NCBI GenBank assembly: GCA_964593705.1
Contig: CAZQIV010000015.1
Coordinates: 12,927-76,926, forward strand
DNA length: 64,000 nt
Direction: 5' to 3'
DNA from: SABY01 sp964593705
Lineage (GTDB): Bacteria; Bacteroidota; Bacteroidia; Bacteroidales; 4484-276
Position 1 is the first letter of the stretch, and each line of letters begins with the position of its first letter. Below the pieces are notes generated by a model, which had not been told where the DNA came from, ran no database searches, and saw only the letters and a program-made list of their open reading frames with translations. Positions 8,447 through 17,720 of this stretch are shown one piece after another. The translations under genes were made by a program, and so were the position numbers.

Positions 8447-9076
8447 ATGGTGCGTTTTAAATGGGGTTTGTTTATAGTTGTTGTTTTTTTGGCCATATCC
8501 TGCCAAAAAGTGCAGGAAGATAAAATACCCCCCACAATTATTCTACAAGGAAGCAACCCTGACACAGTTCTTGTTGGGTGTAACTATGATGAACCGGGTG
8601 CGCTTACCAGCGATGATAAAGATGGTGAAGTTTATTGGTGGGTGAGTGGCGAGATTATTACCGATTCTGCCGGGGTAGGTTATCTCGACTATATTGCTGT
8701 TGATGCTGATAGCAATTATGCATACCAGCAACGGAAAGTTATTGTACTGCCTTTGACAGAAGATTTTTTTGTTGGTAATTTTTATGCAACTGATACCCTG
8801 CTTAATATTCCAAGAATAATCACAAACTATTTGGTTTCGGTGGATAGGATAAGCTCGGGTCTTTTCAGGATGAGCAATTTCAATGATTTTGGAAGTTCCT
8901 TTCAACTATTAATCCAGCCTGATACTACGGGCAGTTTTTTACTGGATTATAACAATGCTGATACCATTATTCAGGGGCATGGAAATGCTACATGCAACGG
9001 CAGGGGATTCAGGATTTCTTATACTGTGGATATGCCTGATAGTTTTAAAACACACTTCACCACCTACGAAAAATAA
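8447..9076 (+). CDS. lipoprotein with DUF5011/Ig-like domain
   Basis: A 209-residue predicted lipoprotein. A hydrophobic leader ends in a lipobox (AISC, then QK), so the mature protein should be lipid-anchored at Cys. Residues about 30-100 (PPTIILQGSNPDTVLVGC, then EPGALTSDDKDGE and SAGVGYLDYIAVDADSN) match the Ig-like DUF5011 pattern common in Bacteroidota surface proteins. The C-terminal 100 residues are a beta-rich domain I do not recognise. The next gene follows within a few bases, so the two are probably cotranscribed. Confidence 0.72.
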   Translation: MVRFKWGLFIVVVFLAISCQKVQEDKIPPTIILQGSNPDTVLVGCNYDEPGALTSDDKDGEVYWWVSGEIITDSAGVGYLDYIAVDADSNYAYQQRKVIVLPLTEDFFVGNFYATDTLLNIPRIITNYLVSVDRISSGLFRMSNFNDFGSSFQLLIQPDTTGSFLLDYNNADTIIQGHGNATCNGRGFRISYTVDMPDSFKTHFTTYEK

Positions 9077-9085
9077 GTATTGAGT

Positions 9086-9895
9086 ATGATTAAAAGGGAA
9101 TTTTCTAATTTCTTACTTGGATTTTTGCTTTTAATTTCCGTTGGGGGTTATGCACAGGAAATGGAATTTGGAGCAATGGCCGGAGGAACTTATTATTTGG
9201 GTGAACTAAATCCCGGAAAACAGTTCTTGTTTACCAAGCCTGCTTTGGGAGGAATGATTCGTTTAAACCTTGATACGCGCTGGTCGGTACGGCTTCAGTT
9301 CTTGCACGGCACCTTAGCCGGCGATGATGCGGTAAGTTTGGCAAACGAAATGCGCAATTTACGATTCAGATCCAGTATTAATGAAATTGCAATAATTGGA
9401 GAATTCAACTTTTTAGAATACTTCATTGGAAGCAAGATTAACTTTTTTACACCTTTTCTTTTTGCCGGACCAGGTTACTTTACTTTTAACCCCAAAGCCC
9501 CATACCATGATGAATACATTGAGTTACGCGGATTGGGTACTGAAGGTGTTGAGGATAAATATAAACTTTATGGCTTTGCTGCAGTTTTTGGCTTTGGTTT
9601 CCGATATAGTTTAACCAACAGGATTGGCCTTGGAGTTGAGTGGGGAATGCGCAAAACTTTTACAGATTACCTGGATGATATCAGTACCGAATATTATCTT
9701 GATTTCACCAGCTTAAATGAAATAAAAAAGGAAGATTATCTCTCTGACCCTTCCTCTACTAAACATGCACCGGGCATGCAAAGAGGAAATCCACGGAATA
9801 ACGATTGGTATTCTTTTGCAGGCTTAACCATATCATACAGGTTTAGACTGGGCGAGAAAACAACATGCAGAGATTTTGAGAATTCGAATAATTAA
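9086..9895 (+). CDS. DUF6089 family outer membrane beta-barrel protein
   Basis: About 269 residues with a signal peptide (FLLGFLLLISVGGYAQ). The start of the mature part, EFGAMAGGTYYLGELNPGKQ, and the barrel-like pattern with a C-terminal FAGLTISYRFRLG strand are typical of the DUF6089 family. That family commonly sits directly before uppS in Bacteroidota, as here. A TTG two codons upstream (9080) is an alternative start. The 3' end of the gene contains the promoter for the uppS-bamA operon. The protein is presumed to be an envelope protein of unknown role. Confidence 0.78.
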   Translation: MIKREFSNFLLGFLLLISVGGYAQEMEFGAMAGGTYYLGELNPGKQFLFTKPALGGMIRLNLDTRWSVRLQFLHGTLAGDDAVSLANEMRNLRFRSSINEIAIIGEFNFLEYFIGSKINFFTPFLFAGPGYFTFNPKAPYHDEYIELRGLGTEGVEDKYKLYGFAAVFGFGFRYSLTNRIGLGVEWGMRKTFTDYLDDISTEYYLDFTSLNEIKKEDYLSDPSSTKHAPGMQRGNPRNNDWYSFAGLTISYRFRLGEKTTCRDFENSNN

Positions 9896-9906
9896 TCCTA
9901 CTTTTG
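9875..9906 (+). promoter_or_regulatory. sigma-ABfr promoter for uppS-bamA
   Basis: TTTG at 9875-9878, a 20-base spacer, then TACTTTTG at 9899-9906. This is a close match to the Bacteroidota housekeeping promoter (TTTG...TAnnTTTG), and the best in the window. It overlaps the stop codon of the preceding gene and gives an expected leader of about 75 bases before uppS. Confidence 0.65.
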
Positions 9907-9988
9907 CACCCTGAAAAAGACCGGCCTTATGGAGCTAAAAGATAGGAAAACAATAATTTACATAGATATCACGGACTAAGGAAAGCCA

Positions 9989-10747
9989 ATGAGCTACAAA
10001 GATAAAATTGACAAATCGAAACTTCCTAAGCATATTGCCGTGATAATGGATGGCAATGGGCGATGGGCTAAAAAGAAAGGAATGCTCAGAATCTTTGGGC
10101 ATGAAAATGGGGTGATATCAGTTCGCGAAACTGCCGAAGCTGCCGCTGAACTTGGCGTTGAGTATTTAACACTTTTTGCCTTTTCAACCGAAAACTGGAA
10201 TCGCCCAAGGCTGGAGGTTGAAGCCCTGATGACCTTGTTGATCAGAACAATTAATGCAGAAGTAAAAACTTTAAATGATAATAACATCCGTTTGCTCGCT
10301 ATTGGCGATTTGAATTCACTGAATAAAAGTGTTCGTTCACGCTTACAAAAAGCAATGGACGAAACCAAAAACAATACACGGATGAACCTTGTGTTAGCGC
10401 TCAGTTACAGCTCGCATCAGGAAATTGTAGAAGCCGTTAAGCAGATCGCTACAAAATATAAAAATAATAATATTACACTTGATGATATTAATGATAACCT
10501 TGTGTCAAACCATCTCTTTACGAAAGATTTCCCTGATCCCGAATTACTGATCAGAACCAGTGGAGAGTTCAGGATAAGCAACTTTTTGCTATGGCAGCTT
10601 GCCTACTCCGAAATTTACATTACCCCAAAATTTTGGCCTGACTTTAGAAAGGAAGATTTTTATGAAGCAATCGTTAATTTCCAGTGCCGCGAAAGAAGGT
10701 TCGGAAAAACAAGTGAACAAATTCTCAAGCAAGAGGAAGTAAAATAA
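9989..10747 (+). CDS. uppS: isoprenyl transferase (undecaprenyl diphosphate synthase)
   Basis: Cis-prenyltransferase making the C55 lipid carrier for peptidoglycan and O-antigen. At 252 residues it has normal length. It contains HIAVIMDGNGRWAKK with the catalytic Asp, then LTLFAFSTENWNRP, and the C-terminal DPELLIRTSGEFRISNFLLW and SEIYITPKFWPDF blocks that define the family. bamA begins 5 bases after its stop, so the two are an operon. Confidence 0.96.
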   Translation: MSYKDKIDKSKLPKHIAVIMDGNGRWAKKKGMLRIFGHENGVISVRETAEAAAELGVEYLTLFAFSTENWNRPRLEVEALMTLLIRTINAEVKTLNDNNIRLLAIGDLNSLNKSVRSRLQKAMDETKNNTRMNLVLALSYSSHQEIVEAVKQIATKYKNNNITLDDINDNLVSNHLFTKDFPDPELLIRTSGEFRISNFLLWQLAYSEIYITPKFWPDFRKEDFYEAIVNFQCRERRFGKTSEQILKQEEVK

Positions 10748-10751
10748 GACA

Positions 10752-13418
10752 ATGAGGGAAGAAAAAACGTTTTCACACCAATTTGCTGTTTCTCTCTTTA
10801 TTATAGGAATGGTTTCGGGTATTTGGCTTTTTCTGCCATTTTATTCTGTAGCACAGGTAAGTATTGGTACCGAAGAACTAAAACTTGATTATGCACAACC
10901 AAAAGACTACGAAATAGGTGGTGTTACGGTTACCGGTGTTAAATATCTTGATAAAGGAGTGCTTATCATGATTTCCGGCCTTAAGGTCGGGACAAAAGTT
11001 AAGGTTCCGGGCGATGATTTTCGAAAAGCAATTAATAAACTTTGGGACCAGGGATTATTTGAATATGTAAATGTTTCGGCAACCCGCCTCGAAGGCGGAT
11101 TAATCTTTTTAAATATCGATTTGCGCGAACGCCCCCGCCTCTCACGCTTTACCTTTAATGGGATAAAAAAAGCAGAAGCAGATAATATTCGTGATGAAAT
11201 ACAGCTTGTTCGTGGCGATGTAGTTACCGATAACCTGATTAAAACAGCCAACAACCGGATTGTAAATTATTTTACTAAAAAAGGATACCTCGATGCTGAG
11301 GTCGATATTGTCCAAACGCCGGATACCGCTAAAGCCAACAATGTGGTTTTAACTTTCGATATTCACAAAAACGACAGGATAAAAATCTATAATATTGATA
11401 TTGTTGGCAATAAACATATTACTGAACAAAAAGCCCTCAAAGCTTTTAAAAACACTAAAGAGAAAGGTGCATTTAAACCATTAGATGACATTGAGCTGCT
11501 GATATGGAATTCAATAAATGCCACCCTGAAACTAAATTTTGATACCATCCCAATTGTTGCCAACGATTACGTGAACGAAAACATAAAGCTCCGGATTTTT
11601 AAATCATCAAAGTATATCGAAAGTGATTTTGATGAGGATAAACAAAAGCTTATCGACAAGTACAATTCGCTTGGATTCAGGGATGCTAAAATCATTAGTG
11701 ATTCAATTTACCGACACGATGAAAAAACAATTAACATCGATGTAAAAATTAATGAAGGTGAACGGTATTATTTTGGAAAAATTAACTGGATTGGAAACAC
11801 CAAATACTCGGATGATGTTTTAAACAGCATCCTCAAAATAAGGGAAGGCGATATTTACAATAAGGAGGCCCTGAACACCAATTTATCGTTCAATCCCGCC
11901 GGAATGGATGTGAGTTCGCTTTACCTCGATGATGGTTATCTCTTTTTCCAGGCTATTCCTATCGAAACCAGGGTTGAAAACGATACCATTGATCTGGAAA
12001 TAAGAATCCGCGAAGGCAAGCAGGCCCGCATCAACAAAGTGCTGGTGAAAGGAAACACCAAAACCAACGACAGGGTAATTATCCGTGAGATCAGGTCGAG
12101 GCCCGGGCAGTTGTTTAGCCGTTCAGATATAATTCGTACTACCCGCGAACTTGCCCAACTTCGCTTTTTCAATCCCGAAACCATCGAACCGGATATTCAG
12201 CCCAATCCGGTTGACGGTACCGTTGACATCATTTATAAGGTCGAAGAAACCTCCGCCGACCAGATCGAGCTTTCGGGGGGTTGGGGCTATGGCAGAATTA
12301 TTGGAACCTTAGGGCTTTCGTTCAATAACTTCTCTTTGCGCAATGTTTTTAATGGCAAGGCCTGGCGGCCGATTCCCTCGGGGGACGGACAAAAACTTTC
12401 ACTCCGCCTTCAATCTTATGGAAAAGGCTACATAAGCTATAGTGTTTCATTTACCGAGCCCTGGCTGGGTGGAAAAAAACCCAACGCTTTCAGTGTTTCA
12501 TATTATCACTCGCTTTATTCCAACGGCCTTTCAAAAAGCAATCCGCTTCGGTCTTCATTCACCATCGACGGAATTACCTTTGGCCTGGGCAAACGCTTAA
12601 GATGGCCCGACGATTATTTCAGCCTCTACCAATCCATCAACCTCCAGGTTTATAATTTAACCAACTATTCATCCATTTTCCCGGTAGGCGATGGAAACGG
12701 CCAATACAACAACTTCAACTATAATATTGTACTCTCCAGAAACTCCATTGATGCACCTATTTTCCCAAGGTCAGGGTCGGAGGTTTCCTTAAGCCTGGAA
12801 CTCACGCCTCCCTATTCTGCATTTTCCGATAAAAACTACGACATTTTATCTGAAAACGAAAAATACAAGTGGATTGAATATCATAAATGGAAAATCAAGG
12901 CGAATTTCTATACAAAATTGATTGGTAACCTTGTTTTGAGTACCAGAACACAATTCGGGTTTTTGGGATCCTATAGTACGCAGCTTGGTGTAACACCTTT
13001 CGAACGTTTTTACCTTGGTGGTGATGGCTTGTCAGGCTACAATAACCTGGATGGGCGAGAGCTTATCGGGATGCGCGGATATGGAAACGAAACCATTACC
13101 CCCGACTATTATTTGAATTCTAACCTTGGTGGAACCATTTACAGTAAATATACATTTGAGTTTCGTTACCCGCTTTCTCTCAACCCAAGTGCAACAATTT
13201 ATGCACTTACTTTCCTGGAGGCAGGTAATTCATGGGCGAATTTTGCAGACTTTAACCCATTTAAAGTCTATCGCTCAGCAGGTTTTGGTATCAGGGTATT
13301 CCTGCCAATGTTTGGTGTTTTGGGATTAGACTGGGGTTATGGATTTGATGCCGTTCCCGGAATACCCGGAGCAAACAAAGGCCAGTTCCACTTCTCAATT
13401 AACCAGTCTATCGATTAA
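10752..13418 (+). CDS. bamA: outer membrane protein assembly factor BamA
   Basis: Central component of the barrel-assembly machine. The 888-residue protein has a signal peptide (to AQVSIG), then five POTRA domains (about residues 50-450, with recurring patterns such as TFNGIKKAEADNIRDEI and INWIGNTKYSDDVLNSI). A 16-strand barrel follows, including the FYLGGDGLSGYNNLDGRELI loop region with the conserved lid-loop (L6) RGY motif (MRGYGNE). The end FHFSINQSID is typical of the last strand. It lies in the conserved order uppS-bamA-skp-skp. Confidence 0.95.
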   Translation: MREEKTFSHQFAVSLFIIGMVSGIWLFLPFYSVAQVSIGTEELKLDYAQPKDYEIGGVTVTGVKYLDKGVLIMISGLKVGTKVKVPGDDFRKAINKLWDQGLFEYVNVSATRLEGGLIFLNIDLRERPRLSRFTFNGIKKAEADNIRDEIQLVRGDVVTDNLIKTANNRIVNYFTKKGYLDAEVDIVQTPDTAKANNVVLTFDIHKNDRIKIYNIDIVGNKHITEQKALKAFKNTKEKGAFKPLDDIELLIWNSINATLKLNFDTIPIVANDYVNENIKLRIFKSSKYIESDFDEDKQKLIDKYNSLGFRDAKIISDSIYRHDEKTINIDVKINEGERYYFGKINWIGNTKYSDDVLNSILKIREGDIYNKEALNTNLSFNPAGMDVSSLYLDDGYLFFQAIPIETRVENDTIDLEIRIREGKQARINKVLVKGNTKTNDRVIIREIRSRPGQLFSRSDIIRTTRELAQLRFFNPETIEPDIQPNPVDGTVDIIYKVEETSADQIELSGGWGYGRIIGTLGLSFNNFSLRNVFNGKAWRPIPSGDGQKLSLRLQSYGKGYISYSVSFTEPWLGGKKPNAFSVSYYHSLYSNGLSKSNPLRSSFTIDGITFGLGKRLRWPDDYFSLYQSINLQVYNLTNYSSIFPVGDGNGQYNNFNYNIVLSRNSIDAPIFPRSGSEVSLSLELTPPYSAFSDKNYDILSENEKYKWIEYHKWKIKANFYTKLIGNLVLSTRTQFGFLGSYSTQLGVTPFERFYLGGDGLSGYNNLDGRELIGMRGYGNETITPDYYLNSNLGGTIYSKYTFEFRYPLSLNPSATIYALTFLEAGNSWANFADFNPFKVYRSAGFGIRVFLPMFGVLGLDWGYGFDAVPGIPGANKGQFHFSINQSID

Positions 13419-13421
13419 CCA

Positions 13422-13450
13422 TTGTTTAAATCATACACATTTTAATTTTG
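13422..13450 (+). promoter_or_regulatory. promoter before the first skp gene
   Basis: TTG at 13422-13424, an 18-base spacer, then TAATTTTG at 13443-13450. The gene begins at 13515. A purine-rich GGAGG at 13502-13506 just before the start is an unusually good Shine-Dalgarno sequence for this phylum. Confidence 0.5.
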
Positions 13451-13514
13451 GAATGTTATTTGTAAACACGCATTAAATTTTTTATTTGAAACAAATAATA
13501 CGGAGGACCAGTCA

Positions 13515-14069
13515 ATGAAAAAACATGCAATATCTACCGGCACTACAATTTTGTTTGGGTTGATCTTTGTTTTTGCTGCATTCAACACCACCAGCGCTCA
13601 AAAAGTTGGATATGTTGATACAGAGTATATCCTGCAAAACATTCCTGAATACCAGGATGCCCAAAATGAAATTGAGGATTTTTCGAAACAATGGCAGGAA
13701 GAAATTGAAGAAAAATATGCCGAGGTTGATAAGATGTACAAGGCTTACCAGGCCGATGCAGTTTTACTGCCCGAAGATTTAAGGCAGCGGCGCGAACAGG
13801 AAATTATCGACTTTGAACGCGAAATAAAAGAGCTCCAGAAAAAACGTTTTGGAAGCGAAGGAGAATTGTTCAAAAAAAGGCAGGAGCTGGTAAAACCCAT
13901 CCAGGAAAAAATATTTAATGCTATTGAAGAAATTGCTACCAAAAAAAATTACGGATTTATTTTTGATAAAGCCGGAGGCCCCGTAATCATGTATGTTGAT
14001 GCAAAATATGATATCAGCGATGAGGTGCTCGACCAAATTGGCAGCATCATGGGCGTGAGGGGAAATTAA
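13515..14069 (+). CDS. skp: OmpH/Skp family periplasmic chaperone
   Basis: A 184-residue protein with a signal peptide ending in TSAQ. The family start KVGYVDTEYILQNIPEYQDA is followed by a long charged coiled-coil (about residues 50-130), and the end contains YGFIFDKAGG. Skp-type chaperones hold unfolded outer membrane proteins in the periplasm and deliver them to BamA, which fits the position right after bamA. The start is supported by GGAGG 8 bases upstream. Confidence 0.92.
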   Translation: MKKHAISTGTTILFGLIFVFAAFNTTSAQKVGYVDTEYILQNIPEYQDAQNEIEDFSKQWQEEIEEKYAEVDKMYKAYQADAVLLPEDLRQRREQEIIDFEREIKELQKKRFGSEGELFKKRQELVKPIQEKIFNAIEEIATKKNYGFIFDKAGGPVIMYVDAKYDISDEVLDQIGSIMGVRGN

Positions 14070-14139
14070 TGTTTCAACTTAAATGAGGTATAAATAAGGC
14101 ACTTATCAAAAATATTTACGCTGTTTACCTGAAATAGTA

Positions 14140-14147
14140 TATTTTTG
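14140..14147 (+). promoter_or_regulatory. Bacteroidota -7 box TATTTTTG
   Basis: Consensus -7 box 39 bases before the ATG at 14187. The ATG at 14163 would leave almost no leader. Confidence 0.45.
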
Positions 14148-14186
14148 TCAACTTAAAAATTAATGAATAAATTTAAAATATTGACA

Positions 14187-14702
14187 ATGAAAAGAATAAG
14201 TAAAGTTTTAGTAATAGTAGTTTTTATGTCGCTGGCTTTTACAGCCACTGCACAAAAGGTTCAAAAAATTGGGCATATCGACTTTCCTGTTTTAATTCAA
14301 AGTATGCCGGGTCAGGATTCGATAAATAAGGCTTACGAGACTTACGCAAAAGGCCTCGAAAACCAAATGACAACGATGCAGGCTGAATTGGAAAACAAAC
14401 AAGCAGAATATGAAGCTAACCAGGCTACAATGTCGGCTCCTATAAAGAGTACCAAGGAAAGAGAATTACAGGATTTGTACAACAGGCTGATGGAGTTTCA
14501 ACAAAAAGCGCAAGGTGATCTGGGAAATTATGAAAATGAATTACTCAATCCACTCATCGAAAAAGCCAGGAAAGCTGTTAACGAAGTTGCAAAAGAAAAA
14601 GGATTTACCTACATTTTAAATACTGCCCAGGGCATGGTTCTCTTCTCCGAGAATGGTGAAAACATTATGCCTTTTGTAAAAGTAAAACTTGGAATGCAAT
14701 AA
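14187..14702 (+). CDS. OmpH/Skp family periplasmic chaperone, second copy
   Basis: From the ATG at 14187, 171 residues starting MKRISKVLVIVVFMSLAFTA. The signal peptide ends near ATAQ. The mature part starts KIGHIDFPVLIQSMPGQD, followed by a coiled-coil (about 45-120) and a C-terminal GFTYILNTAQGMVLFSE segment. It is a paralogue of the preceding gene, and tandem skp genes after bamA are usual in Bacteroidota. The upstream ATG at 14163 only adds MNKFKILT, which looks unnatural before a signal peptide. The gene ends at a strong terminator. Confidence 0.9.
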   Translation: MKRISKVLVIVVFMSLAFTATAQKVQKIGHIDFPVLIQSMPGQDSINKAYETYAKGLENQMTTMQAELENKQAEYEANQATMSAPIKSTKERELQDLYNRLMEFQQKAQGDLGNYENELLNPLIEKARKAVNEVAKEKGFTYILNTAQGMVLFSENGENIMPFVKVKLGMQ

Positions 14703-14726
14703 GACAGGTTCCCACACACGAAATAC

Positions 14727-14762
14727 AAAAAGCACCCTTCGCTATGGAGGGTGCTTTTTTTT
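14727..14762 (+). terminator. rho-independent terminator of the bamA-skp block
   Basis: Arms AGCACCCT (14731-14738) and AGGGTGCT (14748-14755), flanked by an A-run and a run of eight T. Its 3' half (ATGGAGGGTGCTTTTTTTT) reappears at 16218-16239, at the truncated start of the hydrolase gene. Confidence 0.85.
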
Positions 14763-14802
14763 GTTTTTCTTTGTTTATGATTTTTGTTACACTAAAAATA
14801 AA

Positions 14803-15375
14803 ATGATGAAATATTATCTATTATTATTGAGCCTTTTTATCATGGTTTTGCCATTATCCGGACAGGAATTTGTCAATGACAAAAATGCAACGATTTTATC
14901 GCTGAGTGGAGATTTCTCAAGTTTTGGTGGCGAGACTTTTACTACAAACAAAAATCCCTTTCTCTTTTCTTTTGATGTTGCTGCAAATTACTTTTTACAG
15001 CCTTGTTTTTTTATTGGTGGTGGAATTGATTTTTCACTTTCGTCTGACGAAGATAAAAATGAAGTAAATTCCATAGGGGTTGGGCCTGTATTTGGCTATA
15101 TGTTTGGTGATGCTGAAAGTATTGTATTTCCATATTTAAGCGTGGGTTTAAATCTGTACAACCGGAATATAAATTTTAGAAATAGTGATGAAATAGATTT
15201 GGTGGGTGTGGATCTTGTGTTGGGGGCAGGAGTTGTTTTCGAATTAGAAAATCACCTTGGCGTTTTAATCAAGGGCAGTTATCACCTGCTAAGTTTAAAG
15301 GAATGGGATACAAAGGAACATTTCAACGGCAACTATATCTCCCTAAGTATAGGGCTTACAGGCTTTTTTTACTAA
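14803..15375 (+). CDS. small outer membrane beta-barrel protein
   Basis: About 190 residues from the first of two adjacent ATG codons (14803, 14806). A signal peptide (YYLLLLSLFIMVLPLSGQ) is followed by a beta-barrel-like pattern of alternating hydrophobic residues, with glycine-rich turns (GGGIDFSLSS, GVGPVFGYMFG) and a terminal aromatic residue. This is typical of 8-stranded OmpA-like or OmpW-like barrels. I do not recognise a specific family. Confidence 0.7.
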   Translation: MMKYYLLLLSLFIMVLPLSGQEFVNDKNATILSLSGDFSSFGGETFTTNKNPFLFSFDVAANYFLQPCFFIGGGIDFSLSSDEDKNEVNSIGVGPVFGYMFGDAESIVFPYLSVGLNLYNRNINFRNSDEIDLVGVDLVLGAGVVFELENHLGVLIKGSYHLLSLKEWDTKEHFNGNYISLSIGLTGFFY

Positions 15376-15470
15376 TATTTGCAAAATAATCTGTGTTTAT
15401 CTTTACCCATCTGTGGTGGGTAAAAACTAAAAAATATCTGATGTTTCGCTTATGCAATGCATGGCGTTTT

Positions 15471-16208
15471 TTATCCCGCATGGCGCTGCGCAAAGCAGCG
15501 TACCATTTCCAGGGTTTTGGTTTTTGCTTCCATAAATCCCATGTGGCCTACCTTACCCAAAATCAAAACTTCGCTATGTTGCGGCAAAATTGCCTGAGCC
15601 ATTATATTTTGAACCGGTATTCTGGGATCTTCTTTTCCGGCAATAAACAAAACCGGCACCACTGTATTTAAAAGCATTTCTATTTTCCCACTCCTGCCGC
15701 GCATGGCTTCAAGGGCTGCAATAATCCCTTTTGCAGGAGTTTCCGAGGCAATTTCCTGGAGCTTTGTAATTTCCGCATCAAATTTTTCCACATTATCTTC
15801 AGCAAATAAATCCGGGATAAATTGATTGATAAAACCTGCCTTATTAAGCTTTACAATATTAATGGAACGCCTCCTGTTTTCTTTGGATTCTTCAGTATCA
15901 GCCGATGCGTGGGAATGGAATAAGCCAAAAGCAGATAACATTTCAGGGTATTGCAATGCAAATTCAAGGCTTACATAGCCTCCCATCGAATGGCCTATCA
16001 TAATACAGCGCTCCACCTGTAAATGATCCAAAACGGCTTTCACCCAGCGAGCCATAATTTCCATAGTTAAGCTATCTTTATACACCGGCGATTTTCCATG
16101 CCCCGGAAGGTCGATGCAGATCACCCGAAAATCATTTGAAAGTCCTGCAACAAATCCATCCCACATTTCCAGCGATTCCAGGAATCCATGCAAGAATACA
16201 ATGGGCAT
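15471..16208 (-). CDS. alpha/beta hydrolase, copy 1, 5'-truncated
   Basis: Alpha/beta hydrolase fold. HGFLESLEMW lies at the oxyanion region, and the nucleophile elbow GHSMGG, a catalytic Asp candidate in AGKEDPRIP and the His in GKVGHMGF are all present. The frame starts at MPIVFLHG. The homologous copy at 20117-20917 has about 20 more N-terminal residues (MNEIIKFEDHR...). Here the sequence before HGEG is replaced by a terminator-like stretch and a stop codon follows upstream, so beta-strands 1-2 are missing. The catalytic triad survives, but folding is doubtful. Bases 15764-16121 are identical to 20413-20770. Confidence 0.8.
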   Translation of the reverse strand: MPIVFLHGFLESLEMWDGFVAGLSNDFRVICIDLPGHGKSPVYKDSLTMEIMARWVKAVLDHLQVERCIMIGHSMGGYVSLEFALQYPEMLSAFGLFHSHASADTEESKENRRRSINIVKLNKAGFINQFIPDLFAEDNVEKFDAEITKLQEIASETPAKGIIAALEAMRGRSGKIEMLLNTVVPVLFIAGKEDPRIPVQNIMAQAILPQHSEVLILGKVGHMGFMEAKTKTLEMVRCFAQRHAG

Positions 16209-16284
16209 TCCTTCACCATGGAGGGTGCTTTTTTTTTATTAAATAAATCCCTACCTTTATCCCCTAATTTAAGCACTCAAAACC

Positions 16285-17705
16285 ATGAAACACCTTTTAC
16301 TTTTTATACTTCCCTTAATCTTTGCCTTCCCTGCTACCGCCCAGGAGTGGAGTACGCCGGTGAATGTGTCGAATATGAACGATATGATATTGTCTTCTGA
16401 CTTTACAATCGACAATTCGGGTGTGATCCATTGTGTATGGAGTTTGAAATATGAGGCGAATTACGGAGTAATATACTTCGCCAAGTCTGAAGATGACGGA
16501 GTGACCTGGACAGAACCGGTAAGCATTTCACAAAATCAGGATTTGTATTGCACCTCTCCTCAAAAGCACATGATTCACAAAACAATCTTTTTGCGGTTTA
16601 CGATCTTTATGATTTTTCACCTGTTACCTGGGGGGTTTATGCCACCATAGTAATCAACGAGGGAAGCAGTTGGCAGAACCCAAATTCGTTAGCAGAAGGA
16701 TTGGGAACAAAAGTTGTCGTTGGTAACAACGACCGGGTATATGTTTTTTGGTACCAGGGCGCACCGCACAATGGTGAGTTTTGCTATCAATACCTTGAGA
16801 ATGGTAAATGGAGTGAGATATTTATTCCTTTTGATGACCCAAATACCCTTACTGGATTATGGGAAATTGAAGCTGATTCTGGTAACAACCTCCATTGTGG
16901 AGGGTATTATGATCCTACAGGTTATGCAAGTATGCATCCAGCATATTACAGGTTCGATTACACCACACAGACATGGGATAGTATTACGATACTTTCGAAT
17001 GGTACTTCTACAAGCGATATTGATATTGCCATGGACAATGTCGGATTGCCACATATTTGCTGGAGTGAGTCGGATACCTATTATTCAACTTTTGATGGAC
17101 AAAATTGGACGGTGGCCGATACAGCAGGACACCGCGATTCTCAGCGTGTTGAAATTGTAGTGGATGATGTGGGTAAAATTCATATTGCAACAACCGAAAC
17201 CTATAGTGGTTTTGCCAATCTGTTGTATTATCACAGGCCTGATGGTGTTAATTGGGAAAACATGATTGTAGATCAATGCACCAATGTTATTTTTACTCCA
17301 GAATTTGAAATATTTGAGAATCAACTTTATGCTCTATATGACAAAAGTGATGTCGTTCCAAGAGGTGATATCTATATATCTAAACTTGATATCCTGTCTG
17401 ACATCTTTGAACACAATTGTACTGTAAGAGATATGAAAAAGTTAAAAGCTTTTCCAAATCCATTCAAACAACACACCAATATTTTTTATAGTATAGATCA
17501 ACCTGGTTTTGTTAAAATTTGTATAATTGGATTGAATGGGAAGCTGATAAATACGCTGTTTGTCGAAAATCAAATACCTGGAAACCATATCGTTCAATGG
17601 GATGGTAAAGATTCTCAAATTCAAATGGTTTCACCTGGTATTTACTTTTGTGTTATCAATACTCCTAATCATCAATTAATTGATAAAATTATTTATGTCC
17701 AATAA
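16285..17705 (+). pseudogene. secreted BNR-like T9SS protein, frameshifted
   Basis: A signal peptide (LLLFILPLIFAFPATAQ) is followed by EWSTPVNVSNMND and repeated short beta-blade-like segments (YFAKSEDDGVTWTEPVSIS), suggesting a BNR/sialidase-type propeller. At about 16561-16566 (CAAAAG) the frame breaks. The first frame ends at 16650, while the continuation KAHDSQNNLFAVYDLYDFSP is open in another frame up to 17705. A single missing base would restore one protein of about 470 residues. The C-terminus (KAFPNPFKQHTNIFYSID...GIYFCVINT) is a T9SS type A sorting domain. No catalytic function can be assigned. Confidence 0.78.
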
Positions 17706-17720
17706 TAAAATTATAACATT

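Noticed and set aside
14689..14802. N-terminal extension of the small OMP gene
   Set aside because: It would be translated through the skp terminator. The ATG at 14803 starts directly at a signal peptide.
16548..16650. Programmed frameshifting in the BNR-like gene
   Set aside because: CAAAAGC is a weak slippery site, there is no clear downstream structure, and several neighbouring genes are also broken, so mutation or a sequence error is simpler.
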